Assembly (NCBI GenBank): GCA_947653505.1
Contig: CANTHI010000148.1
Location: forward strand, 1-8,336
Length of the DNA: 8,336 bases
Source of the DNA: an uncultured Eubacterium sp.
GTDB taxonomy: Bacteria; Bacillota_A; Clostridia; Lachnospirales; Lachnospiraceae
Direction: 5' to 3'
The translations under genes and the position numbers were made by a program. Each line of letters opens with the position of its first letter. Within the stretch, counting starts at the first letter, position 1. Shown in pieces: positions 1 through 7,547 of this stretch. Under the pieces are notes generated by a model. It had not been told where the DNA came from. It made no database searches and saw nothing but the letters and a program-made list of their open reading frames with translations.

Positions 1-1
1 C

Positions 2-64
2 CGTTTGGAGCATGGGAATGTGACGGATAAAGTGTTGGAGGAGTCTGCTGAAAGAAAATTATGA
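2..64 (+). CDS. C-terminal end of an upstream reading frame, product unknown
   Basis: A frame open from the left edge runs 20 codons to a TGA at 62-64 and reads RLEHGNVTDKVLEESAERKL, a charged, helix-like tail. It ends 37 nt before the Cas10 start, in the same direction, as expected for the previous gene of the operon. It is too short to identify. A different frame (that of Cas10) is also open from position 24 to the Cas10 start, so this tail and that extension could be two pieces of one frameshifted gene. The tail could also be a chance open frame. Confidence 0.3.
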   Translation, partial: RLEHGNVTDKVLEESAERKL

Positions 65-86
65 GATCTTTACCGGGCTGATTACT

Positions 87-93
87 GAGGAGG
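87..93 (+). promoter_or_regulatory. Ribosome binding site that sets the Cas10 start
   Basis: GAGGAGG lies 8 nt before the ATG at 102, ideal Shine-Dalgarno spacing. This supports translation starting at 102, even though the frame stays open further upstream to position 24. Confidence 0.7.
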
Positions 94-101
94 ACTATGA
101 T

Positions 102-1583
102 ATGAGCAGACGTTATTTAACGATTTTGGAAGTTTCCCAAAAGCAGGCGTATATTTTTCAGAGCAATGAGCTGGGCAGCAATGTATTAAATTCAGCGGTT
201 ATTGCCTGGATTATGAGTGGGGAATATCTGGAAGAAACGATTCATGATAAAGAAGCATTCCGTATCAGCCGCCATCTGGTCTATGCCGGAGGCGGCCATA
301 CGGTGCTGGAATTTGAGACATACGATCAGGCAGAGGCATTTACCAGACAGATTACATGGACGATCCACAGGGATTATCCGGAGATTGAAATGTTTGCCGT
401 TACGGCCGGATATGACGATAACCTGCCGCCGGGAGAAAATCTGAAAAATCTGACAAAGGAGCTGGAGCGGAAAAAATCAATCCGGCTGTCTTCGTTTCAC
501 CAGGGCAGCTTCGGCGTGGAAAACATGAACGTTAATACAAAAAAACCGATGCTGGAAGGAGAACTGCAGGAGCAGAACTACTACCAGCAGATGCCAAAAA
601 AAGAGATCCGGACAGAGGAGATGCTGCTGCCGGAAGGATTTAAGCCAGCACGCAGATTTCAGGATTTGGGCGGTTCTAAGGACAGGTCCAACTTTATTGC
701 AGTTGTACATATTGATGGAAACGCGATGGGCAGACGGGTGGAAAGTCTGCAGCAAAGCCGCGGACAGGGTACCTGGGAGGATTATAAAGAGGCCATCCGC
801 AAATTCAGCGATTCGGTAGACAGCCAGTTTAAGGAAGCTTATAAGGAAATGGCGGAATATGTGGCGCAGAATGTCAGAGATGGCAGGCTAAAGGAGCTGG
901 AGCTTTGCGAAAATTATCTGCCAGTACGCCGGATGATTACTGCTGGAGATGATGTCTGCTTTGTCTGTGAGGGAAGGATCGGGCTGGAGTGTGCGGTGGC
1001 TTTTCTGCGTGCACTCTGGAAGAAGAATAATGCGGAGGATAACGAAAACTATGCGGCGTGTGCGGGAGTCGCCATCGTACATCAGAAATACCCGTTTTAC
1101 AAAGCATATGAGATGGCAGAGATGTTATGCAGCAATGCCAAGAAATACGGTGCGTCGCTGGGTGGGGATGGAACCGGCAGGGATGTATCGGTGATCGACT
1201 GGCATATCGGCTTTGGAGAGATGAAAGACACACTGGAAGAGATCCGGCAGGCATACGTGGATGCGGATGGGAACAGTCTGCTGCAGCGGCCTTATATCGT
1301 GGAAGCATCCGCGCAGATCCAAAAGGCACAGCCGGCTGGACAATATCAGGACTTTCGGGAGCTGCTATTGCAGATCCGGCAGAAGGAAAATTATGCAAGG
1401 GGCAGACTTAAGGAACTGCGTACCGTGTTAAAGCAGGGCGGGCGCGAGACGGAATATTTTCTCAGATTCCATAAAATACGCAAGCTTCTCATGGAGCAGA
1501 CGGACGGGCGGTTTCCGCTGCTGTTTGACGCCATAGAGATGATGGATACATTTCTGCCACTGGAAGAGGAGGAAGCACATTGA
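102..1583 (+). CDS. cas10: Cas10 large subunit, HD-less, type III-D-like
   Basis: Large subunit of a type III effector complex; in this family the Palm domains make cyclic oligoadenylate after target RNA binding. Palm 1 covers residues 4-125, with SQKQAYIFQSNEL at 12-24 (Cas10 signature) and the strand-loop VYAGGG at 60-65. Palm 2 covers about 197-370: HIDGNAMG at 203-210 with D205 as likely metal ligand, AGDD at 281-284 in place of GGDD, a helix around YKAYEMAEMLCSNAKK at 333-348, and IDWHIGFG at 365-372. A short helical C-terminal domain follows. At 493 aa it is well below the 700-1000 aa of HD-containing Cas10 proteins. No N-terminal HD domain is present, and the linker between the palms (126-197) has no cysteine, so the usual zinc ribbon is absent. 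DNase activity is therefore not expected. Polymerase activity is plausible because both aspartates remain. Stop overlaps the next start. The Cas10 call is firm; the III-D assignment comes from the neighbours. Confidence 0.93.
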   Translation: MSRRYLTILEVSQKQAYIFQSNELGSNVLNSAVIAWIMSGEYLEETIHDKEAFRISRHLVYAGGGHTVLEFETYDQAEAFTRQITWTIHRDYPEIEMFAVTAGYDDNLPPGENLKNLTKELERKKSIRLSSFHQGSFGVENMNVNTKKPMLEGELQEQNYYQQMPKKEIRTEEMLLPEGFKPARRFQDLGGSKDRSNFIAVVHIDGNAMGRRVESLQQSRGQGTWEDYKEAIRKFSDSVDSQFKEAYKEMAEYVAQNVRDGRLKELELCENYLPVRRMITAGDDVCFVCEGRIGLECAVAFLRALWKKNNAEDNENYAACAGVAIVHQKYPFYKAYEMAEMLCSNAKKYGASLGGDGTGRDVSVIDWHIGFGEMKDTLEEIRQAYVDADGNSLLQRPYIVEASAQIQKAQPAGQYQDFRELLLQIRQKENYARGRLKELRTVLKQGGRETEYFLRFHKIRKLLMEQTDGRFPLLFDAIEMMDTFLPLEEEEAH

Positions 1584-2173
1584 AGATCAGAATGCAGTTA
1601 TTGTCAGATACCATATTTGGAAATGGTATCAGTGTTCCCGGAGGCGAGGATATTTCAATTCTTACAGATGAGCATGGATTTCCTTATTACAAAGGCGGGA
1701 CATTTAAAGGAGTATTCCGGGAAGCGCTGGAGCAGTATCTGGAATGGACGGTTCCGGAAGGTGGGAACAGGCAGGAGCAGATCCGTGAGAGCATCCACCG
1801 TCTGCTTGGAACAGGTGGGGATGATGCGGTGCGAAGCCCGGAAAAGCTCGTATTTTCCGATTTTACGCTGTCTGATTATGTAAAGCAGCAGATGCTGTCG
1901 GAGGTGGATACAGGGTGCGCCGGCTATCAGGATCAGATTCTGGGTGCGCTGTCACATCTTAGGACGTTTACGAAGATATCGGAGGATGGCATTGCAACGG
2001 AAGGTTCGTTAAGAAGCTGCCGGTGTATCAGCCGCGGCCTGAGCTTTTACAGTGAGGTTTCCTGCTGTGCCCGGGATGAGCAGATGCTGGCAGAGGTGCT
2101 TTCCGGCATCCGCTGGATTGGAACGATGCGCAACCGCGGATTCGGAAAAATCTTAATTACTACAGTTGGATAA
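1580..2173 (+). CDS. cas7: Single-domain Cas7 (Csm3-like RAMP), TTG start
   Basis: Backbone subunit that binds crRNA and probably cuts target RNA. The 197-aa product is one RAMP/RRM fold. GGEDISILTD at 21-30 supplies D24 at the position of the Csm3 catalytic aspartate. YYKGGTFKGVFR at 36-47 matches the IPGSSLKG helix start. HLRTFTKISEDGIATEGSLR at 126-145 is the conserved thumb/Arg region. GTMRNRGFGKI at 181-191 is the glycine-rich loop. The start is TTG at 1580, which shares two bases with the Cas10 stop (TTGA): an AGAGGAGGA site ends about 7 nt upstream, whereas the next ATG (1592) is about 19 nt away and would remove most of the first beta strand. It is translationally coupled to Cas10. 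In fused III-Dv complexes the corresponding Cas7 is the first domain of Cas7-5-11; here it is a free protein just before Csx10. Confidence 0.88.
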   Translation: MKIRMQLLSDTIFGNGISVPGGEDISILTDEHGFPYYKGGTFKGVFREALEQYLEWTVPEGGNRQEQIRESIHRLLGTGGDDAVRSPEKLVFSDFTLSDYVKQQMLSEVDTGCAGYQDQILGALSHLRTFTKISEDGIATEGSLRSCRCISRGLSFYSEVSCCARDEQMLAEVLSGIRWIGTMRNRGFGKILITTVG

Positions 2174-2188
2174 AGGGAGGAAGAGCGT

Positions 2189-3715
2189 ATGTCGGAGTAT
2201 CTGAAAATTGTGATGCGTAATCTGGAGCCGGTCCGTTTCTCGGACGCGTCGGCCAGCCAGAGTGGTCAGACTATGACGTTAAGGTATATTCCGGGGACTG
2301 TAATCCGCGGATGGGTCATCAATGCGCTGGCGGCGGAGCCGGATTTTGCGCAAATAAAGCAGATGTTATTTTCTTCCAGAGTCCGCTATCTGAATGCTTT
2401 CCTGACGGATCAGGACGGAGAGCTTCTGCCGTCTCCCAAAGGATTTTATGAGGATAAGACGACGGTGGAAGGGAAAAAAGAGCTGAATAATGTCGTTGTG
2501 GACGGGCAGTTTCAGGAAGGTTATAAAAGAGCAGCGCTGGGCCGGTTCTGCCGTATTCAGGGCGACTGCATCTGCTATTGTCAGACAGATACCGGTTCGG
2601 ATCTGAAAATAAAAAGGAATGTAGCTGATGGGGAAGAGCAGAAGGTGTTCCGCAAGGAATATATTTCTGCCGGACATGTATTTACCGGATATGTGGCGGT
2701 AGATGCAGAACCGCTCAAAGACCGGATCCGCAGTGTGTTTGGAAAGGAGATTCTGATAGGCAGCGGGCGCAGTGCGGGGCTTGGAAAATGTGAGATTCTC
2801 TCGTGTGACTGGACAGACAGGCTGCCATACGGAGAATATCTGGCAAAAGAAGACCAGACAGGCTCCTGTTATCTGATGCTTGTGTCGGATACGGCCATGC
2901 GTGGCGCAAATGGAGAGCCATGCGGCCTGAATCTGGAAAAGCTGGGGGAGCAGATGGGTGTAAAAGAGCTAACGATCCGGTACTGTTCTGCTTCCACGGT
3001 GACAGTGAAAGGCTATAACAGGGTCTGGCATGCGCCGGTACCTTCAGTGCTGATGTATGAGCAGGGCAGTGTGTTTCATCTGGAATACATAGGGACACTG
3101 ACAAGAGATAAAATGTATACCATCTGCGATCAGGGGATCGGAATCAGAACCGGTGAAGGTTTTGGACGGGTGCTGTTTCTGGATCATTATGATAAGATCC
3201 GTTATAAGCAGGCAGTGCCGTACCCGCTCAGTACGGTCCGCAAAGCGCAGGCACAAAAGATGGAGGGCGATGACGGGACGTTACAAATAGCTGCAAAAGG
3301 ATTTTACCGCGGCCTGGTGGGACAGGCGCTCAGCCGGTATGTGGTCAGTCATCCGCTGAAAGCAGGAAAGATCTCAGACAGCCAGCTGGGAACGGTGGAG
3401 TCTTTTGCGTGCGCGTATAAATATGACCCGCAGGAAGCAAAGCTCGTGCTGGAGCGGTATCTGGGACATGCACAGGATAAGGCGGAAAATAACCGGGTTC
3501 AGAAGAAAAAGGGCAGCATGAAGGAGCTGGGGACCTTTATCAGCCGGATATTCGGGACAGAACTGGAGGAACTGCTGGATATCCATACGGCTCATGCAGA
3601 GCATGTGATGGGCATTCCGAAACGGGAGCTTTTTACTGACGATGAAAAGGACCGGATCCGGCTGGAGCTGATCATCCGTATGATCCGCTATTACAAAAAA
3701 GAGGGGGAATGCTAA
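2189..3715 (+). CDS. csx10: Csx10-type RAMP: Cas5-like with helical C-terminal (Cas11-like) domain
   Basis: Type III-D subunit that in related complexes caps the 5' end of the crRNA. The 508-aa protein opens with a strand ending in RFSDASASQSGQTMTLRYIP (16-35), typical of Csx10, followed by IPGTVIRG at 34-41. The first glycine-rich loop is GSGRSAGLGKCEI at 191-203. A second RAMP-like unit (about 226-335) ends in GIGIRTGEGFGRVLF at 316-330. From about 364 to 508 the protein is predominantly helical and charged, with no RAMP motifs, ending RLELIIRMIRYYKKEGEC; this resembles a small-subunit (Cas11) module. No aspartate sits at the Cas7 cleavage position, so RNA cutting is not expected. The start is set by GGGAGG 15 nt downstream of the preceding stop. 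Csx10 identity is from family motifs; the Cas11 reading of the tail is inference from composition and from the III-Dv Cas7-5-11 architecture. Confidence 0.85.
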   Translation: MSEYLKIVMRNLEPVRFSDASASQSGQTMTLRYIPGTVIRGWVINALAAEPDFAQIKQMLFSSRVRYLNAFLTDQDGELLPSPKGFYEDKTTVEGKKELNNVVVDGQFQEGYKRAALGRFCRIQGDCICYCQTDTGSDLKIKRNVADGEEQKVFRKEYISAGHVFTGYVAVDAEPLKDRIRSVFGKEILIGSGRSAGLGKCEILSCDWTDRLPYGEYLAKEDQTGSCYLMLVSDTAMRGANGEPCGLNLEKLGEQMGVKELTIRYCSASTVTVKGYNRVWHAPVPSVLMYEQGSVFHLEYIGTLTRDKMYTICDQGIGIRTGEGFGRVLFLDHYDKIRYKQAVPYPLSTVRKAQAQKMEGDDGTLQIAAKGFYRGLVGQALSRYVVSHPLKAGKISDSQLGTVESFACAYKYDPQEAKLVLERYLGHAQDKAENNRVQKKKGSMKELGTFISRIFGTELEELLDIHTAHAEHVMGIPKRELFTDDEKDRIRLELIIRMIRYYKKEGEC

Positions 3716-3716
3716 C

Positions 3717-5105
3717 ATGGCTGTTTGTGCATACCAACAAATCATCAAATACAGAATTACTGCATACTGTACGCAGCCGCTGCATATCGGGAGTGCGACG
3801 GGAAGTAAGGAGGAAGTGCTGATTCATCCGGCAGATGATCTCCCGTTTATACAGGCCGCCAGCATAGCGGGCGTATGCAGGGAATATTTTGCCAGAGAAT
3901 ACGGGGAAGCGGCAGCAGACAGCCTGTTTGGCTCAAAAGAATCCGGCAGCAGCAGGATCTGCTTTACCGATGGGATCTTTACCGTCCGTCCGGTCTTAGA
4001 GCTGCGGCCGGGAGTCCGCATTGACCGCAGGACCGGCAGCTGCGCTGCAGGGAAGATCAGAGGAACACAGCATCAGGCGGGACATAAGTTTCAGATGGAA
4101 TATATCGGCGCCGGAGCGGAGTTTTGCTTTGATATTTATCTGTATGACGCGTGTATGTGTAGGAAGGCAGAGCATCTGCTGGCTGCGATTCACGCGGGCA
4201 TGGTACAGTTTGGCGGATTAAAAAGCAGCGGATGCGGGTTTTTAAAGCTGCGTGGGGCTTTAAAAAAAGTCTTTACGATGACACGGGAGGAAGACCGCAG
4301 ACTGTGGGCGGCAGAGCATGAGATGCCGGCAGATGCATATGAGGATATCCTGTCCGGACCGCTGCCAGGAGCAGTACAGGAACAGGCAGATCATATGTGT
4401 GCAACAGGATGTGCAGAAAGCAGGTATGAGATCTGTGTGACAGGGCGTACAGAAGGCAGTATGCTGGTTAAAAGTATCGCAGTTACGGATTATGGGGAGA
4501 ACGCGCCGGACTGTGAAAACATCCGGAATGCGGCCGGTGAGTACATCATACCGGGCAGCTCTTTAAAGGGCGCGGTCAGAAATCAGATGGAAAGGATCGC
4601 AGACTATCTGGGCTGTCAGGAAATCATACAGGATACGTTTGGATATGCCAAAGATGCGCACGGAGCGGGAAAGGCAGGAAATATCGTTTTTTATGACACA
4701 GTAGCCGGCGATAAGCAGGAAAATGACCAGATGGAGCTTTCGTACAGAATCCATATTGATAAGTTTACCGGCGGGGTGATGGATGGCGGCCTGTTTCAGG
4801 AAAAAAATGTCGCTGGAAACGTGGAGCTTCGCATGTCCATCAAAAACCGGAATGATCCGGATCGTACCTGCGGTCTGCTGCTTCTGGCGCTTCGTGATCT
4901 GGCAGCCGGACTGATGAACATCGGCAGCGGGTACAGTATCGGCAAGGGAATCCTTGTCGTCAGCCGGATTGTCATAAAAGACATCAGAAACCGGAAGGAA
5001 GCAGAGATTACGATCGGGGATGATGGTACAGGCACAGCTGCTGACGGACAGGGACTGATCGCGCAGTGCCTGCAGGCGGTACACCGGAAGGAGGAGGCAG
5101 TATGA
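3717..5105 (+). CDS. Tandem Cas7 (Cas7-2x), first active site degenerate
   Basis: Two Csm3-like RAMP domains in one 462-aa chain, matching Cas7-2x of III-Dv. Domain 1 (about 10-180) has PLHIGSATGSKEEV at 21-34, a RIDRRTG segment at 101-107 and the loop GGLKSSGCGF at 166-175; E32 sits where the catalytic aspartate is expected, and the usual IPGSSLKG is degraded to IQAASIAG. Domain 2 (about 235-420) is canonical: D265 at the cleavage position, YIIPGSSLKGAVR at 276-288, RIHIDKFTGGVMDGGLF at 344-360, and GSGYSIGKG at 403-411. It should supply two adjacent backbone positions but probably one cleavage site. The linker (about 185-235) is acidic and low in motifs. Start ATG 3717 follows the Csx10 stop by 1 nt, with GAGGGG 10 nt upstream. 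Both the family and the two-domain layout are clear; loss of domain 1 activity is inferred. Confidence 0.88.
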   Translation: MAVCAYQQIIKYRITAYCTQPLHIGSATGSKEEVLIHPADDLPFIQAASIAGVCREYFAREYGEAAADSLFGSKESGSSRICFTDGIFTVRPVLELRPGVRIDRRTGSCAAGKIRGTQHQAGHKFQMEYIGAGAEFCFDIYLYDACMCRKAEHLLAAIHAGMVQFGGLKSSGCGFLKLRGALKKVFTMTREEDRRLWAAEHEMPADAYEDILSGPLPGAVQEQADHMCATGCAESRYEICVTGRTEGSMLVKSIAVTDYGENAPDCENIRNAAGEYIIPGSSLKGAVRNQMERIADYLGCQEIIQDTFGYAKDAHGAGKAGNIVFYDTVAGDKQENDQMELSYRIHIDKFTGGVMDGGLFQEKNVAGNVELRMSIKNRNDPDRTCGLLLLALRDLAAGLMNIGSGYSIGKGILVVSRIVIKDIRNRKEAEITIGDDGTGTAADGQGLIAQCLQAVHRKEEAV

Positions 5106-5491
5106 CTTACAGCATACAGAAAACAGACGCGCAAAGCGCTATCGCACATGCAAAAGAATATACATATGCACTTGTATACATGATGAGCCGGATGATACTG
5201 TGCAGGACAAAAGACCTGCCGCAGCTGGACTGGGCGGAATGTCTGGAGGCACGTTTTTTTGACGCAGACGGCGAGCTGCATATCTATGAAGAGGACGGAT
5301 ATCTGCAGGCAGTAAAGATTACGGACAAAACGGAGCAGGATCCATACAGCTGTCTGACGAGAAAATACCAGCTGGCGGACCGTTATCATCCGACCGGCCA
5401 TCTGCTGTATGTGCGGGAATATCTGGATTACGATGAGCACGGACAGGTATATGTCAGTCTGACCAGACTGGCAGGAATCGGGGAGGCGTAG
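5102..5491 (+). CDS. csx19: Csx19-like small type III-D subunit
   Basis: Small subunit found only with III-D-type operons; in III-Dv complexes it is a structural component rather than an enzyme. The product is 129 aa with an N-terminal helical stretch (10-35), then ECLEARFFDADGELHIYEED at 46-65, which matches the family's acidic 'EaR-F-d--ELh' pattern, and a C-terminal part with YVREYLDYDEHGQ at 103-115 and SLTRLAGIG at 119-127. No signal peptide, membrane segment or catalytic motif is seen. Its ATG overlaps the previous TGA (ATGA) and is preceded by GGAAGGAGGAGG. An upstream in-frame ATG at 5066 lies inside the Cas7-2x gene and lacks this placement, so 5102 is preferred. The call rests on a weak motif match and very consistent context (between Cas7-2x and the insertion-bearing Cas7). 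Confidence 0.72.
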   Translation: MTYSIQKTDAQSAIAHAKEYTYALVYMMSRMILCRTKDLPQLDWAECLEARFFDADGELHIYEEDGYLQAVKITDKTEQDPYSCLTRKYQLADRYHPTGHLLYVREYLDYDEHGQVYVSLTRLAGIGEA

Positions 5492-5492
5492 T

Positions 5493-7463
5493 ATGGGTGC
5501 TGGAAATTTTAAAAAAGATAAAGGAAACAGAAATAACGGGTACGGCAGAGGATTTTCCGACAACAGGCAAAGCAGCGGGTCCGGCTATACAGGGGCGCCA
5601 TACAATTTTGTACCGTTTCCAAAACAGGTATATGAGTATCCGGAGGGAAAACAGACCACGCATGACCAGATGTCAAAAGAACTGTTCACAGGCGAGATTG
5701 TCTATGAGATCACGGCGCAGACACCCGTGATCGTGGAAAACGGCAGGAAAGAGTTTGCAAAGGATGCGCTGGGCAGATATGCCATTCCAGGCAGCACGAT
5801 GCGCGGCCTGATCCGGAATAACGTGCAGGTACTGGGACTGGCCGGATACGACGATGATATCGACGACTATGCACTGATGTACCGGAACGTGGCAAATGGA
5901 GCAGAACAAGAAAGATATACCGACATTCTGGGGGCAAAACCGCTAAAGATCAATGACGGAAGTAAACAGTATTGTATGAATGTGCTGCGGAATGTACGCG
6001 CCGGTTATGTAAAAAATGAAGGCGGAACGTATACCATCTGCCAGACATGTGTGGATGGGATCCGCAGCGAATTTCAGAAAATGAACTATTATGCGCTGAG
6101 CGAAAGAAAGATCATAAATGATTACCTCAGGCATCCGGATCATTTTTCCTACCCGGTGTACCGGCCGGATGGAAAGAGCATACTCCAGCATGAGTTCTCA
6201 GAGTTTAAAAGGACCGAAATCAAAGGACGGGTACATTATAAGGGCGAAAAAAACAACAATTACCAGCCATACCAGATCCCTGTGTCTTATCAGGTGGCAA
6301 ATCTTAAGGACATCATTGCCGTAGGAAAACCAGGCCAGTATGAACACCAGGGATATGCGGTCAGCACCGGAAAAATGAATGAGAAAAAAGTAGTATATAT
6401 TATCCCGCAGGCCGACCGTACGAAACAGACGATCACGATCCCGCCTGAAGACGTCCGTGCTTTTAAGATCGATATGAAGAAGAAAGAAAACACGCTAAAG
6501 CAGTTTGGCGGCAGGGCATATTTCGATCTTCCACAGGATGGAAAAGAAAAAGCTGTGTTTTATATCCAGCTGGGGGACAGGCTGTATTTTGGATTTACGC
6601 CGCGCTTAAGGCTCTTTTATGACCATACGGTAAAAGAGGGGCTGCGTCAGAAATGTAAAAAAGACAGGATCGATTACAACCGCTCTTTGTTTGGCTACGC
6701 ACGGGCAGATCAGAGCTATCGCTCCAAAGTATCGTTTTCGGATGCGGTCGTAACAGGAAAAGCCAGAACAGCATCCAGTCAGCGCCTGATTCTGGCAGAG
6801 CCAAAACCGGCCAGCTGTCCCGACTATTTAAAACCACAGACCAGCCGCATGGGACAGGCCGAAAGTGTGACCTATAATGCAGATCAGTTTGAGCTGCGGG
6901 GAGCCAAACAGTACTGGCTGCACAAACAGGCACCCGCCAACACTGCAGGAATGAATCCGCGCAACGAAAAAGTCGCATCTGTCATCCACCCACTGGAGAC
7001 CGGTACAAAGTTCCAGGGAAGGATCCGGTTTCAGAACCTGCTGCAGGATGAGCTGGGGCTGCTGCTATGGGCAGTCCGTCTGGAAGACAACTGCTGGATG
7101 AACGTCGGAAAAGCAAAGGCATATGGATACGGAGCCATATCGGTCAGCATTCTGGAAGCAAAGGTACTGGATCTGGAAAAAGCATACGAACAGACACAAA
7201 CGCTGGATTTTCAGCCGTTTTGCAGCATCAGCGTGGATGAAATGATCGAAGCTTACCAGACACAGATCAGCAGGTTTCTGGGAGGGCGTAAACCACAGAC
7301 ACTACCACACATCAAAGACTTTTTCCGTATGAAAGATGCAGGGCACATTCCGCCTGATGAAAAGACACGGTATATGAGCATAGAAAAAAAAGAGTACCAG
7401 AACAGGAATAAAAACAGGAATGGCGTGCTGCCGTCTGTGGAAGAGGTTGTGAAACAGCGGTAG
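5493..7463 (+). CDS. Cas7 with large insertion (TIGR03986-like RAMP)
   Basis: Last backbone subunit of the operon, 656 aa, equivalent to 'Cas7-insertion' of III-Dv. Residues 1-35 are Gly/Asn/Arg/Ser-rich and probably disordered. YNFVPFP at 37-43 is a hallmark of the TIGR03986 RAMP family. The first RAMP half has ITAQTPVIVENG at 73-84 and YAIPGSTMRGLIRN at 96-109. A long insertion follows (about 130-395), containing ICQTC at 182-186 and many charged residues. The RAMP fold resumes with RSLFGYARADQSYRSKVSF at 397-415, FQGRIRFQNLLQDELGLLL at 507-525 and the glycine loop KAYGYGAISVSI at 542-553. No aspartate occupies the Cas7 cleavage position (R85/K86 region), so it may not cut RNA. The C-terminal tail (590-656) is basic. 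Start follows the csx19 stop by 1 nt, with GGGGAGG 5 nt upstream. Confidence 0.86.
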   Translation: MGAGNFKKDKGNRNNGYGRGFSDNRQSSGSGYTGAPYNFVPFPKQVYEYPEGKQTTHDQMSKELFTGEIVYEITAQTPVIVENGRKEFAKDALGRYAIPGSTMRGLIRNNVQVLGLAGYDDDIDDYALMYRNVANGAEQERYTDILGAKPLKINDGSKQYCMNVLRNVRAGYVKNEGGTYTICQTCVDGIRSEFQKMNYYALSERKIINDYLRHPDHFSYPVYRPDGKSILQHEFSEFKRTEIKGRVHYKGEKNNNYQPYQIPVSYQVANLKDIIAVGKPGQYEHQGYAVSTGKMNEKKVVYIIPQADRTKQTITIPPEDVRAFKIDMKKKENTLKQFGGRAYFDLPQDGKEKAVFYIQLGDRLYFGFTPRLRLFYDHTVKEGLRQKCKKDRIDYNRSLFGYARADQSYRSKVSFSDAVVTGKARTASSQRLILAEPKPASCPDYLKPQTSRMGQAESVTYNADQFELRGAKQYWLHKQAPANTAGMNPRNEKVASVIHPLETGTKFQGRIRFQNLLQDELGLLLWAVRLEDNCWMNVGKAKAYGYGAISVSILEAKVLDLEKAYEQTQTLDFQPFCSISVDEMIEAYQTQISRFLGGRKPQTLPHIKDFFRMKDAGHIPPDEKTRYMSIEKKEYQNRNKNRNGVLPSVEEVVKQR

Positions 7464-7476
7464 GAGAGGCCGGACA

Positions 7477-7512
7477 GAACATATAGCGGTTCAGACAGAG
7501 TGCTGCATAGAT
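7477..7512 (+). repeat. 36-bp direct repeat, copy 1
   Basis: Begins 13 nt after the last cas stop and is identical over 36 bases to 7548-7583. It starts GAACATATAGCGGTTCAG and ends GTGCTGCATAGAT. The two copies are 35 nt apart. The sequence is unrelated to the repeat of the downstream CRISPR array. Confidence 0.95.
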
Positions 7513-7525
7513 ATCCCTGGGGAAT

Positions 7526-7545
7526 GGGAATTTTAAAGAACTCCC
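7526..7545 (+). other. Imperfect hairpin between the two direct repeats
   Basis: GGGAATTT pairs with the later GAACTCCC through A/C mismatch and a G-U pair around a short AT-rich loop. It is the first hairpin after the cas operon but has no U-run after it, so a terminator role is only a possibility. Confidence 0.35.
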
Positions 7546-7547
7546 GC

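Noticed and set aside
937..1398. 153-codon minus-strand frame within cas10
   Set aside because: Shadow of the coding strand; Pro/His/Ser-rich with no recognisable motif.
4796..5563. 255-codon minus-strand frame opposite the Cas7-2x, csx19 and Cas7-insertion junctions
   Set aside because: It spans three well-supported genes on the other strand and has a Ser/Cys/Pro/Phe-rich shadow composition with no domain.
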